Shown here piece by piece: positions 46,516-55,248 of a DNA stretch of 64,000 nucleotides. How positions within the stretch are numbered: the stretch's first letter is position 1; each line of letters begins with the position of its first letter. The DNA is from Pseudomonas sp. B21-015 (GTDB taxonomy: Bacteria; Pseudomonadota; Gammaproteobacteria; Pseudomonadales; Pseudomonadaceae): assembly GCF_024749285.1 (NCBI RefSeq), contig NZ_CP087196.1, positions 3,162,001 through 3,226,000 on the forward strand, written 5' to 3'. The translations under genes were made by a program, and so were the position numbers. Below the pieces are notes generated by a model, which made no database searches, had not been told where the DNA came from, and saw nothing but the letters and a program-made list of their open reading frames with translations.

Positions 46516-47927
46516 CGACGGCCCCCCCTTTGACGCGCAGGTGGATTGGACGGCCGACTGACCTGATGGCTGGCTGGTCGCGAGGCGCTGGGGCGCTGGG
46601 CGGATGCCTGGCTGGCCCGGCCACGACTGGCTTGTGCGTTGACCTGGGACGGTGAACGCGCGCCGGCGAATGCATTGTTGCGAGCACTGCCTGGACTGGC
46701 GGATGGCTGTTTTTTCGTTGTTTGGCGTGCCTGCGTGTTGCTCTGTGCGCGCTGACTCTCCCGAGTGTTTCTGGCAGTGTTCTGGCTCCTGTCAGACGAC
46801 TTCGGTCTGTCTGTACCTGCTCGATTGCCAGCCGAGATACCGGACTGGGCATTGCGCGCTGAATCACGGGCTTCGCGGTTGCTGGTGGCAGGTCGTTCGA
46901 TACCGTGCTTGTCCATTGAACCACGGGCTTTTTCACGGGCCTGGGCTCGCTGAGCATTGTCCCCTCGATAGGCCTCACGCTGATTGGCGCCGTCCAGTTG
47001 TCGGCCGTACTGTTCGCGGCTCCTGCTGTCTCGATAGGGAACGCCATCGCGATGAGCGGCGTTGTGCTGCCACTTGTTCTGATTATTGGTGATCTGATTA
47101 TTGCGATTGATGTTGTTGTAGCGTTCGACGTTGATGTCGACATCGTTACCGCCCCAGTTACTTTCACCCCACAACGAGCCGATGATAGCCACACCGGTAC
47201 CAAACGCCAGCCCAGCCATCAATGCTGAACCTGGGTAATAGGCTGGCGGCGGTGGATAGTACGCGGGAGGCGACGCCGGATAGGGCCAGGTGCCGTAGGT
47301 TGTTGTCGGGTTATAACTGGGTACGTAAACCACCTGCGGATCAGAGGGCTGAATGATGATAGTGGAGGTGCTGCCGGCAGAGGCCGGTGCCGCGACAGGC
47401 TGAACCGTCACGTTCTGATATTGATTGCTCTGCAGGTTGCCAGCTGCTTGCGCCTGATGACGCAAACGTTGCACGCCCACCATGACATCGTCAGGCTGCG
47501 CCAGGAAGGCGTCACCCAGGCGTTGCACCCAGACGGGATCCTGTCCCAGCATTGCCAGAACTTGTGGGAAGGCGACCAGCGACTGCACGCTCGGATCCCA
47601 GGGCTGGCTCGCCACTTGTTTGACTGCATCATCGCCCTTGGCGTCCGGGTGTGCTTTAGACCAAGTTACCGCCTCGGCGACTTCTCCGGGGTACGTGGTG
47701 GCCATCAGTACCTGGGCCAGCAGCGGGTCCGGGTAAAGCGCAATGGGAGCCAGCACTTGATCCAGCTGCTCTTGGGTAAACACGACATCTTTGTTCGGCG
47801 TCGTGACGGGCGCTGTATTGCCAGCTTTTACTGTCGCGGTTGGGGTCGCATCCAATGACTGCGCCAGACAGGAAGATCCGCTCAAAAACAGGGCAGCTGA
47901 CACCGCGTAAAATAATGGAATGTGCAT
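46512..47927 (-). CDS. DUF3300 family exported protein
   Basis: The 471-residue protein has a signal peptide (MHIPLFYAVSAALFLSGSS, cleaved near LAQ), a conserved DUF3300 domain (about 50-200: VFTQEQLDQVLAPIALYPDP, LLAQVLMATTYPGEV, QPWDPSVQSLVAFPQVL), a PPPPAYYPG segment and a long low-complexity tail rich in Arg, Gln, Ser and Asn (about 270-471) that looks disordered. The role is unknown. It is followed by the DUF2950 gene with a 4-base overlap. Confidence 0.88.
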   Translation of the reverse strand: MHIPLFYAVSAALFLSGSSCLAQSLDATPTATVKAGNTAPVTTPNKDVVFTQEQLDQVLAPIALYPDPLLAQVLMATTYPGEVAEAVTWSKAHPDAKGDDAVKQVASQPWDPSVQSLVAFPQVLAMLGQDPVWVQRLGDAFLAQPDDVMVGVQRLRHQAQAAGNLQSNQYQNVTVQPVAAPASAGSTSTIIIQPSDPQVVYVPSYNPTTTYGTWPYPASPPAYYPPPPAYYPGSALMAGLAFGTGVAIIGSLWGESNWGGNDVDINVERYNNINRNNQITNNQNKWQHNAAHRDGVPYRDSRSREQYGRQLDGANQREAYRGDNAQRAQAREKARGSMDKHGIERPATSNREARDSARNAQSGISAGNRAGTDRPKSSDRSQNTARNTRESQRAQSNTQARQTTKKQPSASPGSARNNAFAGARSPSQVNAQASRGRASQASAQRPSASRPASHQVSRPSNPPARQRGGRR

Positions 47928-47973
47928 TGCACCCCCATGTGATCAGGCAGGTTGGTCAAACAGAGAATCCGGT

Positions 47974-48336
47974 TTATTCGAAGTGTTCGGGATTGACCGG
48001 GTCCCCCGACTTCCTGTTCATCTGTACTCGCACATCTTCGAACATCAAATCGTAGTGCTTGTGAATCGAGCCGATGTTGCTGTACGCCTTGGGAATGCCG
48101 TACTTCTCGGCAATTTTCGTCACATTGCTGGCGAAGTTGTAGGCCTGATCCTTGGGCAGGAAGAACGGTTCGTTCAGCGCCTTGTCCTGGATGCTGCCAT
48201 GCATGGTGAACAGCATCCCTTTGCCTTCCTTAGGGTCCTGGCTGACTTCATAGTCGATATACACGTCGTAGCTGACATCATCCTTGTTCAGCGCATGACG
48301 CTCGATGTGCAGGTGACCGGGTTCGAACGTGGCCAT
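47974..48336 (-). CDS. DUF5064 family protein
   Basis: The 120-residue soluble protein (MATFEPGHLHIERHALNKDD; MHGSIQDKALNEPFFLPK) matches the Pseudomonas-specific DUF5064 family, often found beside arc genes. No signal peptide or catalytic motif is visible. It lies 62 bases after arcC on the same strand, with a hairpin between, so it may receive partial read-through from the arc operon. Confidence 0.8.
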   Translation of the reverse strand: MATFEPGHLHIERHALNKDDVSYDVYIDYEVSQDPKEGKGMLFTMHGSIQDKALNEPFFLPKDQAYNFASNVTKIAEKYGIPKAYSNIGSIHKHYDLMFEDVRVQMNRKSGDPVNPEHFE

Positions 48337-48368
48337 TGGCGTTTTCTCCTTCGAAGGCAGTGGAAAGG

Positions 48369-48389
48369 GGGCAGACGTTATATCTGCCC
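48369..48389 (-). terminator. weak hairpin after arcC
   Basis: GGGCAGA and TCTGCCC form 7-base arms with a 7-base loop, 10-30 bases after the arcC stop. On the minus strand only CCTTTCC follows, so it is a weak terminator or an attenuating hairpin before the DUF5064 gene. Confidence 0.45.
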
Positions 48390-48398
48390 GCCGTGTCT

Positions 48399-49328
48399 TT
48401 ATAGGTAGAGGATGCCGGGTTTCTCCGTACTGATACGAGTGCCGGCCTTGCCCTGGACGATCGCTTCGATGTCCTGGAGTGAGCCGATTACCGCTACTTT
48501 TCCAGTATGGCGGGCGAACTCGCAGGCCGCCTGGACCTTTGGCCCCATGGAGCCAGCCGCGAAACCGAGTTTTTCCATTTCATCCGGGTGCGCCTGGGCG
48601 ATGGCTTTCTGGGTCGGTTTGCCAAAATCGATGAACGCCGCGTTGACGTCGGTGGCGATCACCAATAGATCGCTTTCAAGCTGTTCGGCCAGCAGCGCCG
48701 AGCACAGGTCCTTGTCGATCACCGCTTCCACGCCTTGCAATTTGCCGCTGGCGTCGTACATCGTCGGGATGCCGCCACCGCCGGCGCAAATCACGATGCT
48801 GCCTTTGTCCAGCAGCCACTTGATCGGGCGGATTTCGAAGATGCGTTTGGGTTTCGGGCTGGCGACCACACGACGAAACTTGTCGCCGTCCGGGGCGATG
48901 GCCCAGCCTTTCTCGGCGGCGAGTTTCTCCGCTTCAGCCTTGGTATAGACGGGGCCGATGGGTTTGCTGGGCTTCTGGAACGCCGGGTCGTTGGGGTCGA
49001 CTTCGACTTGGGTCAGCAGGGTGGCGAACGGGACTTCGAAGTCCAGCAGGTTGCCCAGTTCCTGTTCAATGATGTAGCCGATCATGCCTTCGGTTTCAGC
49101 GCCCAGCACGTCCAGCGGATAAGGGCTGACTGAGGTGTAGGCCGCCGCTTGCAGCGACAGCAGGCCGACCTGCGGACCATTGCCGTGAGCGATCACCAGT
49201 TGGTTGCCGGGATGGACCTTGGCGATCTGTTCGGTAGCGGTCCGGATGTTGGTACGCTGGTTGTCCGCGGTCATGGGTTCACCCCGGCGGAGCAGGGCGT
49301 TACCGCCCAAAGCAACGACGATACGCAT
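48399..49328 (-). CDS. arcC: carbamate kinase
   Basis: ArcC makes ATP and ammonia plus carbon dioxide from carbamoyl phosphate and ADP, the last step of the arginine deiminase pathway. The 309-residue protein has [17 protein letters not shown] at the start, [11 protein letters not shown] near 47-57, [12 protein letters not shown] near 177-188 and ASGMGPKV-like [14 protein letters not shown] near 264-277. It is the third intact gene of arcDABC. Confidence 0.95.
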   Translation of the reverse strand: MRIVVALGGNALLRRGEPMTADNQRTNIRTATEQIAKVHPGNQLVIAHGNGPQVGLLSLQAAAYTSVSPYPLDVLGAETEGMIGYIIEQELGNLLDFEVPFATLLTQVEVDPNDPAFQKPSKPIGPVYTKAEAEKLAAEKGWAIAPDGDKFRRVVASPKPKRIFEIRPIKWLLDKGSIVICAGGGGIPTMYDASGKLQGVEAVIDKDLCSALLAEQLESDLLVIATDVNAAFIDFGKPTQKAIAQAHPDEMEKLGFAAGSMGPKVQAACEFARHTGKVAVIGSLQDIEAIVQGKAGTRISTEKPGILYL

Positions 49329-49426
49329 AATGCAGTCCTTCTCAGCAGAGGTTGCGGGCGATTTGGCCCCGGTTGGAACTCGGTCAATGTGGGACTTTGT
49401 TCCTGCAGGAGGAACCGGATCGATCC

Positions 49427-50437
49427 TTAGAGATCAGCCAGGGTCGACACCAGAATCGCCTTGATGGTGTGCATGCGGTTTTCCGCTTGCTCGAAGGCGA
49501 TGCAGGCGGGCGACTCGAACACGTCGTCGGTCACTTCGATGCCGTTGCTCAGGTTTGGGTATTGCTCGGCAATCTCTTTGCCGACCTTGGTGTCGCTGTT
49601 GTGAAAGGCCGGCAGGCAGTGCATGAACCTGGTGCGCGGGTTGCCGGTGGCTTTCATCAGGTCGGCGTTGACCTGGTACGGCAGCAATTGCTTGATACGC
49701 TCGCCCCAGGCGCCCACGGGTTCCCCCATCGATACCCAGACGTCGGTGTGGATGAAGTCCACACCTTTGACCGCAGCTTTCGGGTCTTCAGTGAGGGTGA
49801 GGCGCGCGCCGCTTTCCTCTGCATATTTTTTACAACGGGCCACCAGGTCATCTGCCGGCCAGAGGGCTTTTGGCGCAGCGATGCGCACGTCCATGCCCAG
49901 TTTGGCGCCGATCAGCAGCAGCGAATTGCCCATGTTGTTACGCGCATCGCCGAGGTAGGCGTAGCTGATTTCGTGGATCGGTTTGTCGCTGTGTTCACGC
50001 ATGGTCAGCACGTCGGCGATCATTTGCGTCGGGTGGTATTCATCGGTCAGACCGTTGAACACCGGCACGCCGGCAAACTTGGCCAGCTCTTCGGCAATTT
50101 CCTGCTTAAAACCCCGGTACTCGATGGCGTCGAACATCCGTCCCAGCACGCGAGCGGTGTCCTTCATGCTTTCCTTGTGACCGATTTGCGAAGAGCTCGG
50201 GTCGATGTAGGTGACGTGGGCACCCTGGTCATGGGCGGCGACTTCGAAGGCGCAACGGGTACGGGTCGAGGTTTTTTCGAAGATCAGCGCGATGTTGTTG
50301 CCTTTGAGGTGCTGCTGCTCGGTGCCGGTGTATTTGGCGCGTTTGAGGTCGCGGGAGAGGTCCAACAGGTAACGCAATTCGCGAGGGGTATGGTGTTCCA
50401 GGCTCAGCAGATTGCGGTTGTGAATGTTGAAAGCCAT
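49427..50437 (-). CDS. arcB: ornithine carbamoyltransferase, catabolic
   Basis: ArcB phosphorolyses citrulline to ornithine and carbamoyl phosphate. The 336-residue protein carries the carbamoyl phosphate motif [11 protein letters not shown] (about 54-64), [12 protein letters not shown] and the HCLPAF motif near the C-terminus. Length and N-terminus ([17 protein letters not shown]) match the catabolic enzyme of Pseudomonas. It follows arcA by 66 bases. Confidence 0.95.
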   Translation of the reverse strand: MAFNIHNRNLLSLEHHTPRELRYLLDLSRDLKRAKYTGTEQQHLKGNNIALIFEKTSTRTRCAFEVAAHDQGAHVTYIDPSSSQIGHKESMKDTARVLGRMFDAIEYRGFKQEIAEELAKFAGVPVFNGLTDEYHPTQMIADVLTMREHSDKPIHEISYAYLGDARNNMGNSLLLIGAKLGMDVRIAAPKALWPADDLVARCKKYAEESGARLTLTEDPKAAVKGVDFIHTDVWVSMGEPVGAWGERIKQLLPYQVNADLMKATGNPRTRFMHCLPAFHNSDTKVGKEIAEQYPNLSNGIEVTDDVFESPACIAFEQAENRMHTIKAILVSTLADL

Positions 50438-50503
50438 TTTCGATCTCCTTTGATTTCGGTTGTCCCCTCGGCCGCACTCGATAAGTGGGCCGAGGTGGGC
50501 AAA

Positions 50504-51760
50504 TTAATAGTCGATAGGGTCGCGAATGATCGGGCAGGTCATGCAGTGGCCACCGCCACGCCCGCGACCGAGTTCGCCAGCGGTGATGGTGATGACTTCT
50601 ATGCCGGCCTTGCGCAGCAGGGTGTTGGTGTAGGTATTGCGGTCGTAACCGATGACCACGCCCGGCTCCACGGCCACCACATTGTTGCCGTCGTCCCATT
50701 GCTCGCGTTCGGCGGCGAAGCTGTTGCCGCCGGTTTCGACGACACGCAGGGCGGGCAGGTTAAGGGCCTGGGCTACGGTGTCGAGGAAGCTGGTTTCTTC
50801 ACGGCGGACGTCGATGCCGCCCGGTTTGCTGTCGTCAGGGCGCAGGCTGAAGGCGACGATCTGCTTCACCACTTCGGGGAAGATCGTGACCAGGTCGCGG
50901 TCGCAGAAGCTGAATACGGTGTCCAGGTGCATCGCTGCACGGGATTTCGGCATGCCGGCGACGATCACACGCTCCACCGCTTTGTTCTTGAACAGGTTGA
51001 CCGCTAATTGACCGATGGCCTGGCGGGACGTGCGTTCGCCCATGCCGATCAACACCACGCCGTTGCCGATCGGCATCACGTCGCCGCCCTCAAGGGTGGC
51101 GCTGCCGTGTTCCTGATCCGGGTCGCCGTACCAGATCTGGAAGTCGGTGCTGGTGAACTGCGGGTGGAATTTGTAGATGGCGGTGGTCAGCAGGGTTTCC
51201 TGACGGCGTGCCGGCCAGTACATCGGGTTGAGCGTCACGCCGCCGTAGATCCAGCAGGTGGTGTCGCGGGTGAACTGGGTGTTGGGCAGCGGCGGCAGAA
51301 TGAAGCTGGAATGACCGAGAAATTCGCGGAACATCTGAATGGTCTTGCCGCCGAAACTGTCCGGCAGGTCATCGGCGGAGACGCCGCCAATGAGGAATTC
51401 GGCAATCTTGCGCGGCTCCAGGCTGCGCAGCCAGGAACAGGTTTCGTTGACCAGCCCAAGGCCGACCGAGTTGGCGGTGATCTTGCGCTCCAGAATCCAG
51501 TCCAGCGCTTCTGGAATCGCGACGATATCGGTCAGCAGGTTGTGCATTTCCAGCACGTCGACGTTGCGTTCGCGCAACTTGGTAACGAAATCGAAATGGT
51601 CGCGTTTGGCCTGGGCGACCCACAGCACATCATCGAACAGCAGTTCGTCGCAGTTGTTCGGGGTCAGCCGCTGATGAGCCAGGCCGGGGGAACAAACCAT
51701 GACTTTGCGCAGTTTGCCGGCTTCGGAATGGACGCCGTACTTAACTTTCTCCTTGGTCAT
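50504..51760 (-). CDS. arcA: arginine deiminase
   Basis: ArcA hydrolyses arginine to citrulline and ammonia. The 418-residue protein ends with the catalytic loop GGGHCMTCP, the nucleophile falling at Cys406, and contains the His-Glu region [14 protein letters not shown] and the [12 protein letters not shown] stretch. It is intact and begins 36 bases downstream of the arcD remnant. With arcB and arcC, arginine could still be fermented to ATP if arginine enters by another route. Confidence 0.96.
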   Translation of the reverse strand: MTKEKVKYGVHSEAGKLRKVMVCSPGLAHQRLTPNNCDELLFDDVLWVAQAKRDHFDFVTKLRERNVDVLEMHNLLTDIVAIPEALDWILERKITANSVGLGLVNETCSWLRSLEPRKIAEFLIGGVSADDLPDSFGGKTIQMFREFLGHSSFILPPLPNTQFTRDTTCWIYGGVTLNPMYWPARRQETLLTTAIYKFHPQFTSTDFQIWYGDPDQEHGSATLEGGDVMPIGNGVVLIGMGERTSRQAIGQLAVNLFKNKAVERVIVAGMPKSRAAMHLDTVFSFCDRDLVTIFPEVVKQIVAFSLRPDDSKPGGIDVRREETSFLDTVAQALNLPALRVVETGGNSFAAEREQWDDGNNVVAVEPGVVIGYDRNTYTNTLLRKAGIEVITITAGELGRGRGGGHCMTCPIIRDPIDY

Positions 51761-51795
51761 TGCCGTGTTCCTCCAGATGACAAATTATTCGGTGG

Positions 51796-52013
51796 TTAAA
51801 GGGTCAGGAAGCCGTCCTGCCGTCTGTAGGCAGCCACCGGAGCGGCGGCGAAAATAAGCTTCTCGACGTTGGTGAAACCGGTTTGATGACTTCAAGCCTG
51901 GCCTTGGCGAACAGGATCGCGCCGGGCACATACAGCCGGGGGGAACCGATCATCGAACCGCCCACCCAAGCAACCAGTGCGCCGAGTTTCGATTTTTCGG
52001 TGGATTCAGACAT
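51796..52013 (-). pseudogene. arcD: arginine/ornithine antiporter ArcD with most of the gene deleted
   Basis: The 5' end encodes the ArcD N-terminus (MSESTEKSKLGALVAWVGGS, MIG) and then jumps at GSPRLYVPGAILFAKARLE to the last part of the antiporter. The final residues continue in a shifted frame as GFTNVEKLIFAAAPVAAY to a TAA at 51796. About 400 of some 475 residues, including nearly all membrane helices, are gone. It keeps its normal position as first gene of the arc operon, so the promoter and leader are probably retained for arcA. Confidence 0.88.
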
Positions 52014-52070
52014 TGCATGACTCCAATGCAGGGCAAAAAAACAGGTTAAGTTCGTTAACTGTTCAATCAA

Positions 52071-52084
52071 CTGCCTTAGATCAA
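52071..52084 (-). promoter_or_regulatory. possible Anr/FNR half-conserved box upstream of arc operon
   Basis: On the minus strand TTGATCTAAGGCAG has a perfect left half-site (TTGAT) and a degenerate right half compared with TTGAT-N4-ATCAA. It lies 58 bases before the arcD start, a suitable place for anaerobic control by Anr, as known for Pseudomonas arc operons. Confidence 0.4.
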
Positions 52085-52877
52085 TAGCATGGCAACGTTT
52101 TATTGCTAACTACACTTACCCACCTTCAATAAAAAATGCACTGTTAAAGCGGTATTTAAACGCTAGTTTACTTTCTTGTTTTGGCAAGTATTTATTTCTG
52201 CTTTCTGGGTGTCGCGATCTTATTTGTAATTAGCGGAAAAACAGAGGGTTTGTCCGCCTCCATATAGTGATTAGCTATAAATAAAAATGACCTTAATTCA
52301 ATGCCAATAGCTAAGCGTTATTACGCTTCGCTTGTTAAATTAAAACAATTATATGACGTTCCCGCAGTAGCAGTCGCACTAGGCAGAGCGAGCTCAGCAC
52401 GTCGCAGGCCGTCCATTTTCTGGTGATGACGCGGGGTCAAGGAGGCGGCGCACATCAAGAAAACTCCAAGGGGGGAGGGCATCTCCAGAAAGTCCGCGTC
52501 TGTCATGCTTTTATTTGTTCAATAAAAACCATCGTGGCGGGCCTTTTGCGGCAAACAAATCACCAAGTTTCTATTTCATGCTTACTTTTTTGTCATAGAC
52601 CTTGCCAGTCTTGATAGTTGCAAGTCTTACCCAATAAACCTTTGCTTGAAAAAGTAATCATTCATGCCCGATGCGTATGAATTAAGAGTCGCCGGAGGGC
52701 TGAGGTGCTTTGTGACTATTAAGTAGTCTGATGAGGGCAAAAATTAAGAGCATGCCAATGTTTTGTTTTTCTTTTTCCAAGTCGTTAAAAGGCCACGCTG
52801 CCTGCCCGCACGATAGCCAGTGCGAACTTGGCCACGATGACGCGGGCTAGCAAATTTTGTCTTACCGAGCCCGATAT
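52085..52877. other. AT-rich stretch of about 790 bases without a recognisable gene
   Basis: The sequence is clearly AT-richer than its surroundings up to about 52380 and again at 52500-52780, and shows only short open frames (for example 52321-52506 on the minus strand, 61 codons) with no recognised match or good ribosome binding site. It lies between the arc operon and the decarboxylase operon and may be a remnant of deleted genes. I see no tRNA or insertion sequence in it. Confidence 0.5.
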
Positions 52878-53783
52878 CTAAGGTAGCGCATAGACCTTGA
52901 ACAGTTTCTTGGCCGTGTCGCCGACGCCTCCCAGGTGGTTGTCGTATGCCTGCTCAATCTCGCCTGATCGGTACATTTCACTCAGCGTGGTGTCGACCAG
53001 CAAACGGAAATTTTCGTCGTCTCGATCCACCGTCATTGCAGTCGGTGCGTACTCAAAAATACGCTCCAGTAGAACCAGATTTCCTGCGAAGTACTGTGTG
53101 CTGAGGCGATTCTGGAGCATTATGCGTTCAGCGAAAAAGACATCGGCTTTGCCTTCGTCAAGCAGTTTAAGGCCTGCGTCAGCGTTCTCGACCGTGACCA
53201 GGGTCGCCACCACACCGAGTAATTTCATCTTCTCACGGATCCAGTCCTCGGTGATTTCGCCAGCGGTAGCGGCATAGGTTTGGTTGGACAGCCCATGGTT
53301 GATGGTCGCTCGCCAAGTCGGCCCGGTATAGGCAACTTTTCCGTTAAGTACATTGAGCAACGCTTCTGGTGCGTCCTTACGCACCACTGCCGACAGGCCG
53401 GCCGTGTAGATCGGCACCGAGTAGCTCACAGTCTTGCGCCGCTCCAGTGTGGGCAGTGTCGGTGTACAGAGTATGTCGACCTTGCCCGAGCTGACGGCAT
53501 ACGCCTGATCGGTGTTGGTGACGGGCTGGTAGCGTATTTGCAACCCGGGCAAACCCAGTTCGGTCTTGACCTTGTCGGCGATTTTCAGACAAAGATCAAT
53601 GGCATAACCGCTGACTCTATCGCCCGCCTGGGAGCTAAAAGGTGCATAGCCTGGCAGATAGCCGAGGGTGAAGGTGTTACTCGCCCGCACGCGTTCAAGG
53701 GTATTGGCATCGGCCAATACAGGTACCAGCGTGAGCAGGCTGGCGAGCAGCAGGTTGTTGGCTTTGGTCAGTTTTACGTTCAT
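52878..53783 (-). CDS. amino-acid ABC-type periplasmic binding protein (GltI-like)
   Basis: The 301-residue protein has a signal peptide (MNVKLTKANNLLLASLLTLV, cleaved near ADA) and a family 3 solute-binding domain (LERVRASNTFTLGYLPGYAP; SGYAIDLCLKIADKVKTELG; GKVDILCTPTLPTLERRKTV). No permease or ATPase gene is adjacent. It is the last gene of the decarboxylase operon, 48 bases after potE. It may bind ornithine, arginine or glutamate and serve a transporter encoded elsewhere, or act in sensing; that is inference. Confidence 0.87.
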   Translation of the reverse strand: MNVKLTKANNLLLASLLTLVPVLADANTLERVRASNTFTLGYLPGYAPFSSQAGDRVSGYAIDLCLKIADKVKTELGLPGLQIRYQPVTNTDQAYAVSSGKVDILCTPTLPTLERRKTVSYSVPIYTAGLSAVVRKDAPEALLNVLNGKVAYTGPTWRATINHGLSNQTYAATAGEITEDWIREKMKLLGVVATLVTVENADAGLKLLDEGKADVFFAERIMLQNRLSTQYFAGNLVLLERIFEYAPTAMTVDRDDENFRLLVDTTLSEMYRSGEIEQAYDNHLGGVGDTAKKLFKVYALP

Positions 53784-53831
53784 ATCCTGGTTCCCCGAAT
53801 TCAGATGTCTGTGCAGTCCTGAAGACAACGG

Positions 53832-55172
53832 CTAAGGATTGCCGGCCCTGGTCTGAACGGTTTGAGTCTCACCGACAAAACGCTTGGCGAGGAAGCCATA
53901 GAGCAGGTAGCCGAATGCAAGGACGAGGGTGCCGCCGAACACGGCGTCTTTGCCGCAGGCATACAGGGCGTATAAGGAATAGGCCACGGCAACCAGTAAC
54001 AATGACGTGTTGCGGGTGTATATGCTTGCACTGACGTTGGCTTTGTACATCATGACCAGCAAGCCGGTGGCCGCCGTCACGTAGGGGATCAGGTTGGTCA
54101 CTGCCGCCAGGCTGACGAGCTTTCCGAACTGGGCGCTGGCATTGGGCGAAATGGTCGACAGCGCCATCAAGGTCTGCAATACACCGCAGACGAGCATGCC
54201 GACAATGGGCGCATCCAGCGCGCTGACCTTGCTGAACAGTTTTGGGAACATTCCCTGGTCAGCCGTCATCTTGGCCGTTTGCGCCAGGGTGAACTGCCAG
54301 CCCAGCAGCGAACCAACACAGGCCATCACCGCCAGCGCCATGATGATGTTGCCGACTGTAGGGTTGAACATGTGCGCATAGACGAGCGCGAAAGGGGCCG
54401 ATGAATTGGCCAGTTCGGCATTGGGTATGATGCCCTGAATCACCGTCGTCGACAGCACATAGACCACGGCCGCACCCAGCGTGCCGAGCAGGCAGGCCAG
54501 CGGCACGGTGCGTTTGGGATCTTCCACGGCATCGGAGGCTTGCGCGGCCGACTCCATGCCGAGGAATGCCCACAGGGTCAGGGGAATCGCCTTGCTGATG
54601 GCTTCGGAGATGGGCAGGTTGTTCGGGTTCCAGGCGGCAGCCAGCACATCAGGCTTGAACCAGAACCAACCGATGATGCTCAAGCCGGCCACCGGGATGA
54701 TCACACCCCAGACGGTAATCGCACCGATCTTGCCCGTGATGCTGGGGCCACCAAAGTTGGCCACGGTGGTTAACCAGAGCAAGCCGACCGTTCCGATGAA
54801 CAGCGGAATGGCGCCACTCCCCAGCCAGGGTACGAACGATGTCATGTACCCCACTGCGGAGATGGCGACCGCCACGTTGGCGATGGCCAGCGAAAGGAAG
54901 TACAGGTACGAACAGAGGAAGAACCCTGATTTGGCGTGCGCCTCTTCGGTGTAGGCGGACAACCCGCCGGAGCGCGGACAGTAGATGCCGCACTGGGAAA
55001 AGCAGTAGGCGATGGCCATGGAGCCTATGGCGGTGACGATCCATGACAGCAATGAAACGGCACCGAGTTGGGCCATGCTCGTCGGCAACATGATGATGCC
55101 CGACCCCATCATGTTCACCGTCACCAATGTGGTGAGCCCCATGAGGCTCATTTTCTTGCTTGAGTCGGCCAT
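53832..55172 (-). CDS. potE: APC-family amino acid/polyamine antiporter, PotE-like
   Basis: The 446-residue protein has about twelve membrane helices and begins with LTTLVTVNMMGSGIIMLPTS (about 13-32), the substrate-site motif of PotE/CadB/AdiC antiporters. PotE exchanges ornithine for putrescine at the inner membrane. The ATG at 55172 has AGGAG eight bases upstream. It lies 76 bases downstream of the Adi/Ldc-like gene and two genes after a SpeF-like gene, so ornithine/putrescine exchange is the most likely activity; lysine/cadaverine or arginine/agmatine exchange is possible. Confidence 0.9.
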   Translation of the reverse strand: MADSSKKMSLMGLTTLVTVNMMGSGIIMLPTSMAQLGAVSLLSWIVTAIGSMAIAYCFSQCGIYCPRSGGLSAYTEEAHAKSGFFLCSYLYFLSLAIANVAVAISAVGYMTSFVPWLGSGAIPLFIGTVGLLWLTTVANFGGPSITGKIGAITVWGVIIPVAGLSIIGWFWFKPDVLAAAWNPNNLPISEAISKAIPLTLWAFLGMESAAQASDAVEDPKRTVPLACLLGTLGAAVVYVLSTTVIQGIIPNAELANSSAPFALVYAHMFNPTVGNIIMALAVMACVGSLLGWQFTLAQTAKMTADQGMFPKLFSKVSALDAPIVGMLVCGVLQTLMALSTISPNASAQFGKLVSLAAVTNLIPYVTAATGLLVMMYKANVSASIYTRNTSLLLVAVAYSLYALYACGKDAVFGGTLVLAFGYLLYGFLAKRFVGETQTVQTRAGNP

Positions 55173-55248
55173 CGGAAACTCCTTGATCTGCGCAACGCAT
55201 TGACCCTGAGTCCGGCGTTTGACTACTCGTCGGGTAAGGGGTTGAACC

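Noticed and set aside
46316..47203. Long minus-strand frame overlapping DUF3300 in another register
   Set aside because: It is a Thr/Ser/Arg-rich shadow of the low-complexity DUF3300 tail.
52321..52506. 61-codon minus-strand frame in the AT-rich gap
   Set aside because: No ribosome binding site, no recognised similarity and unusual composition.
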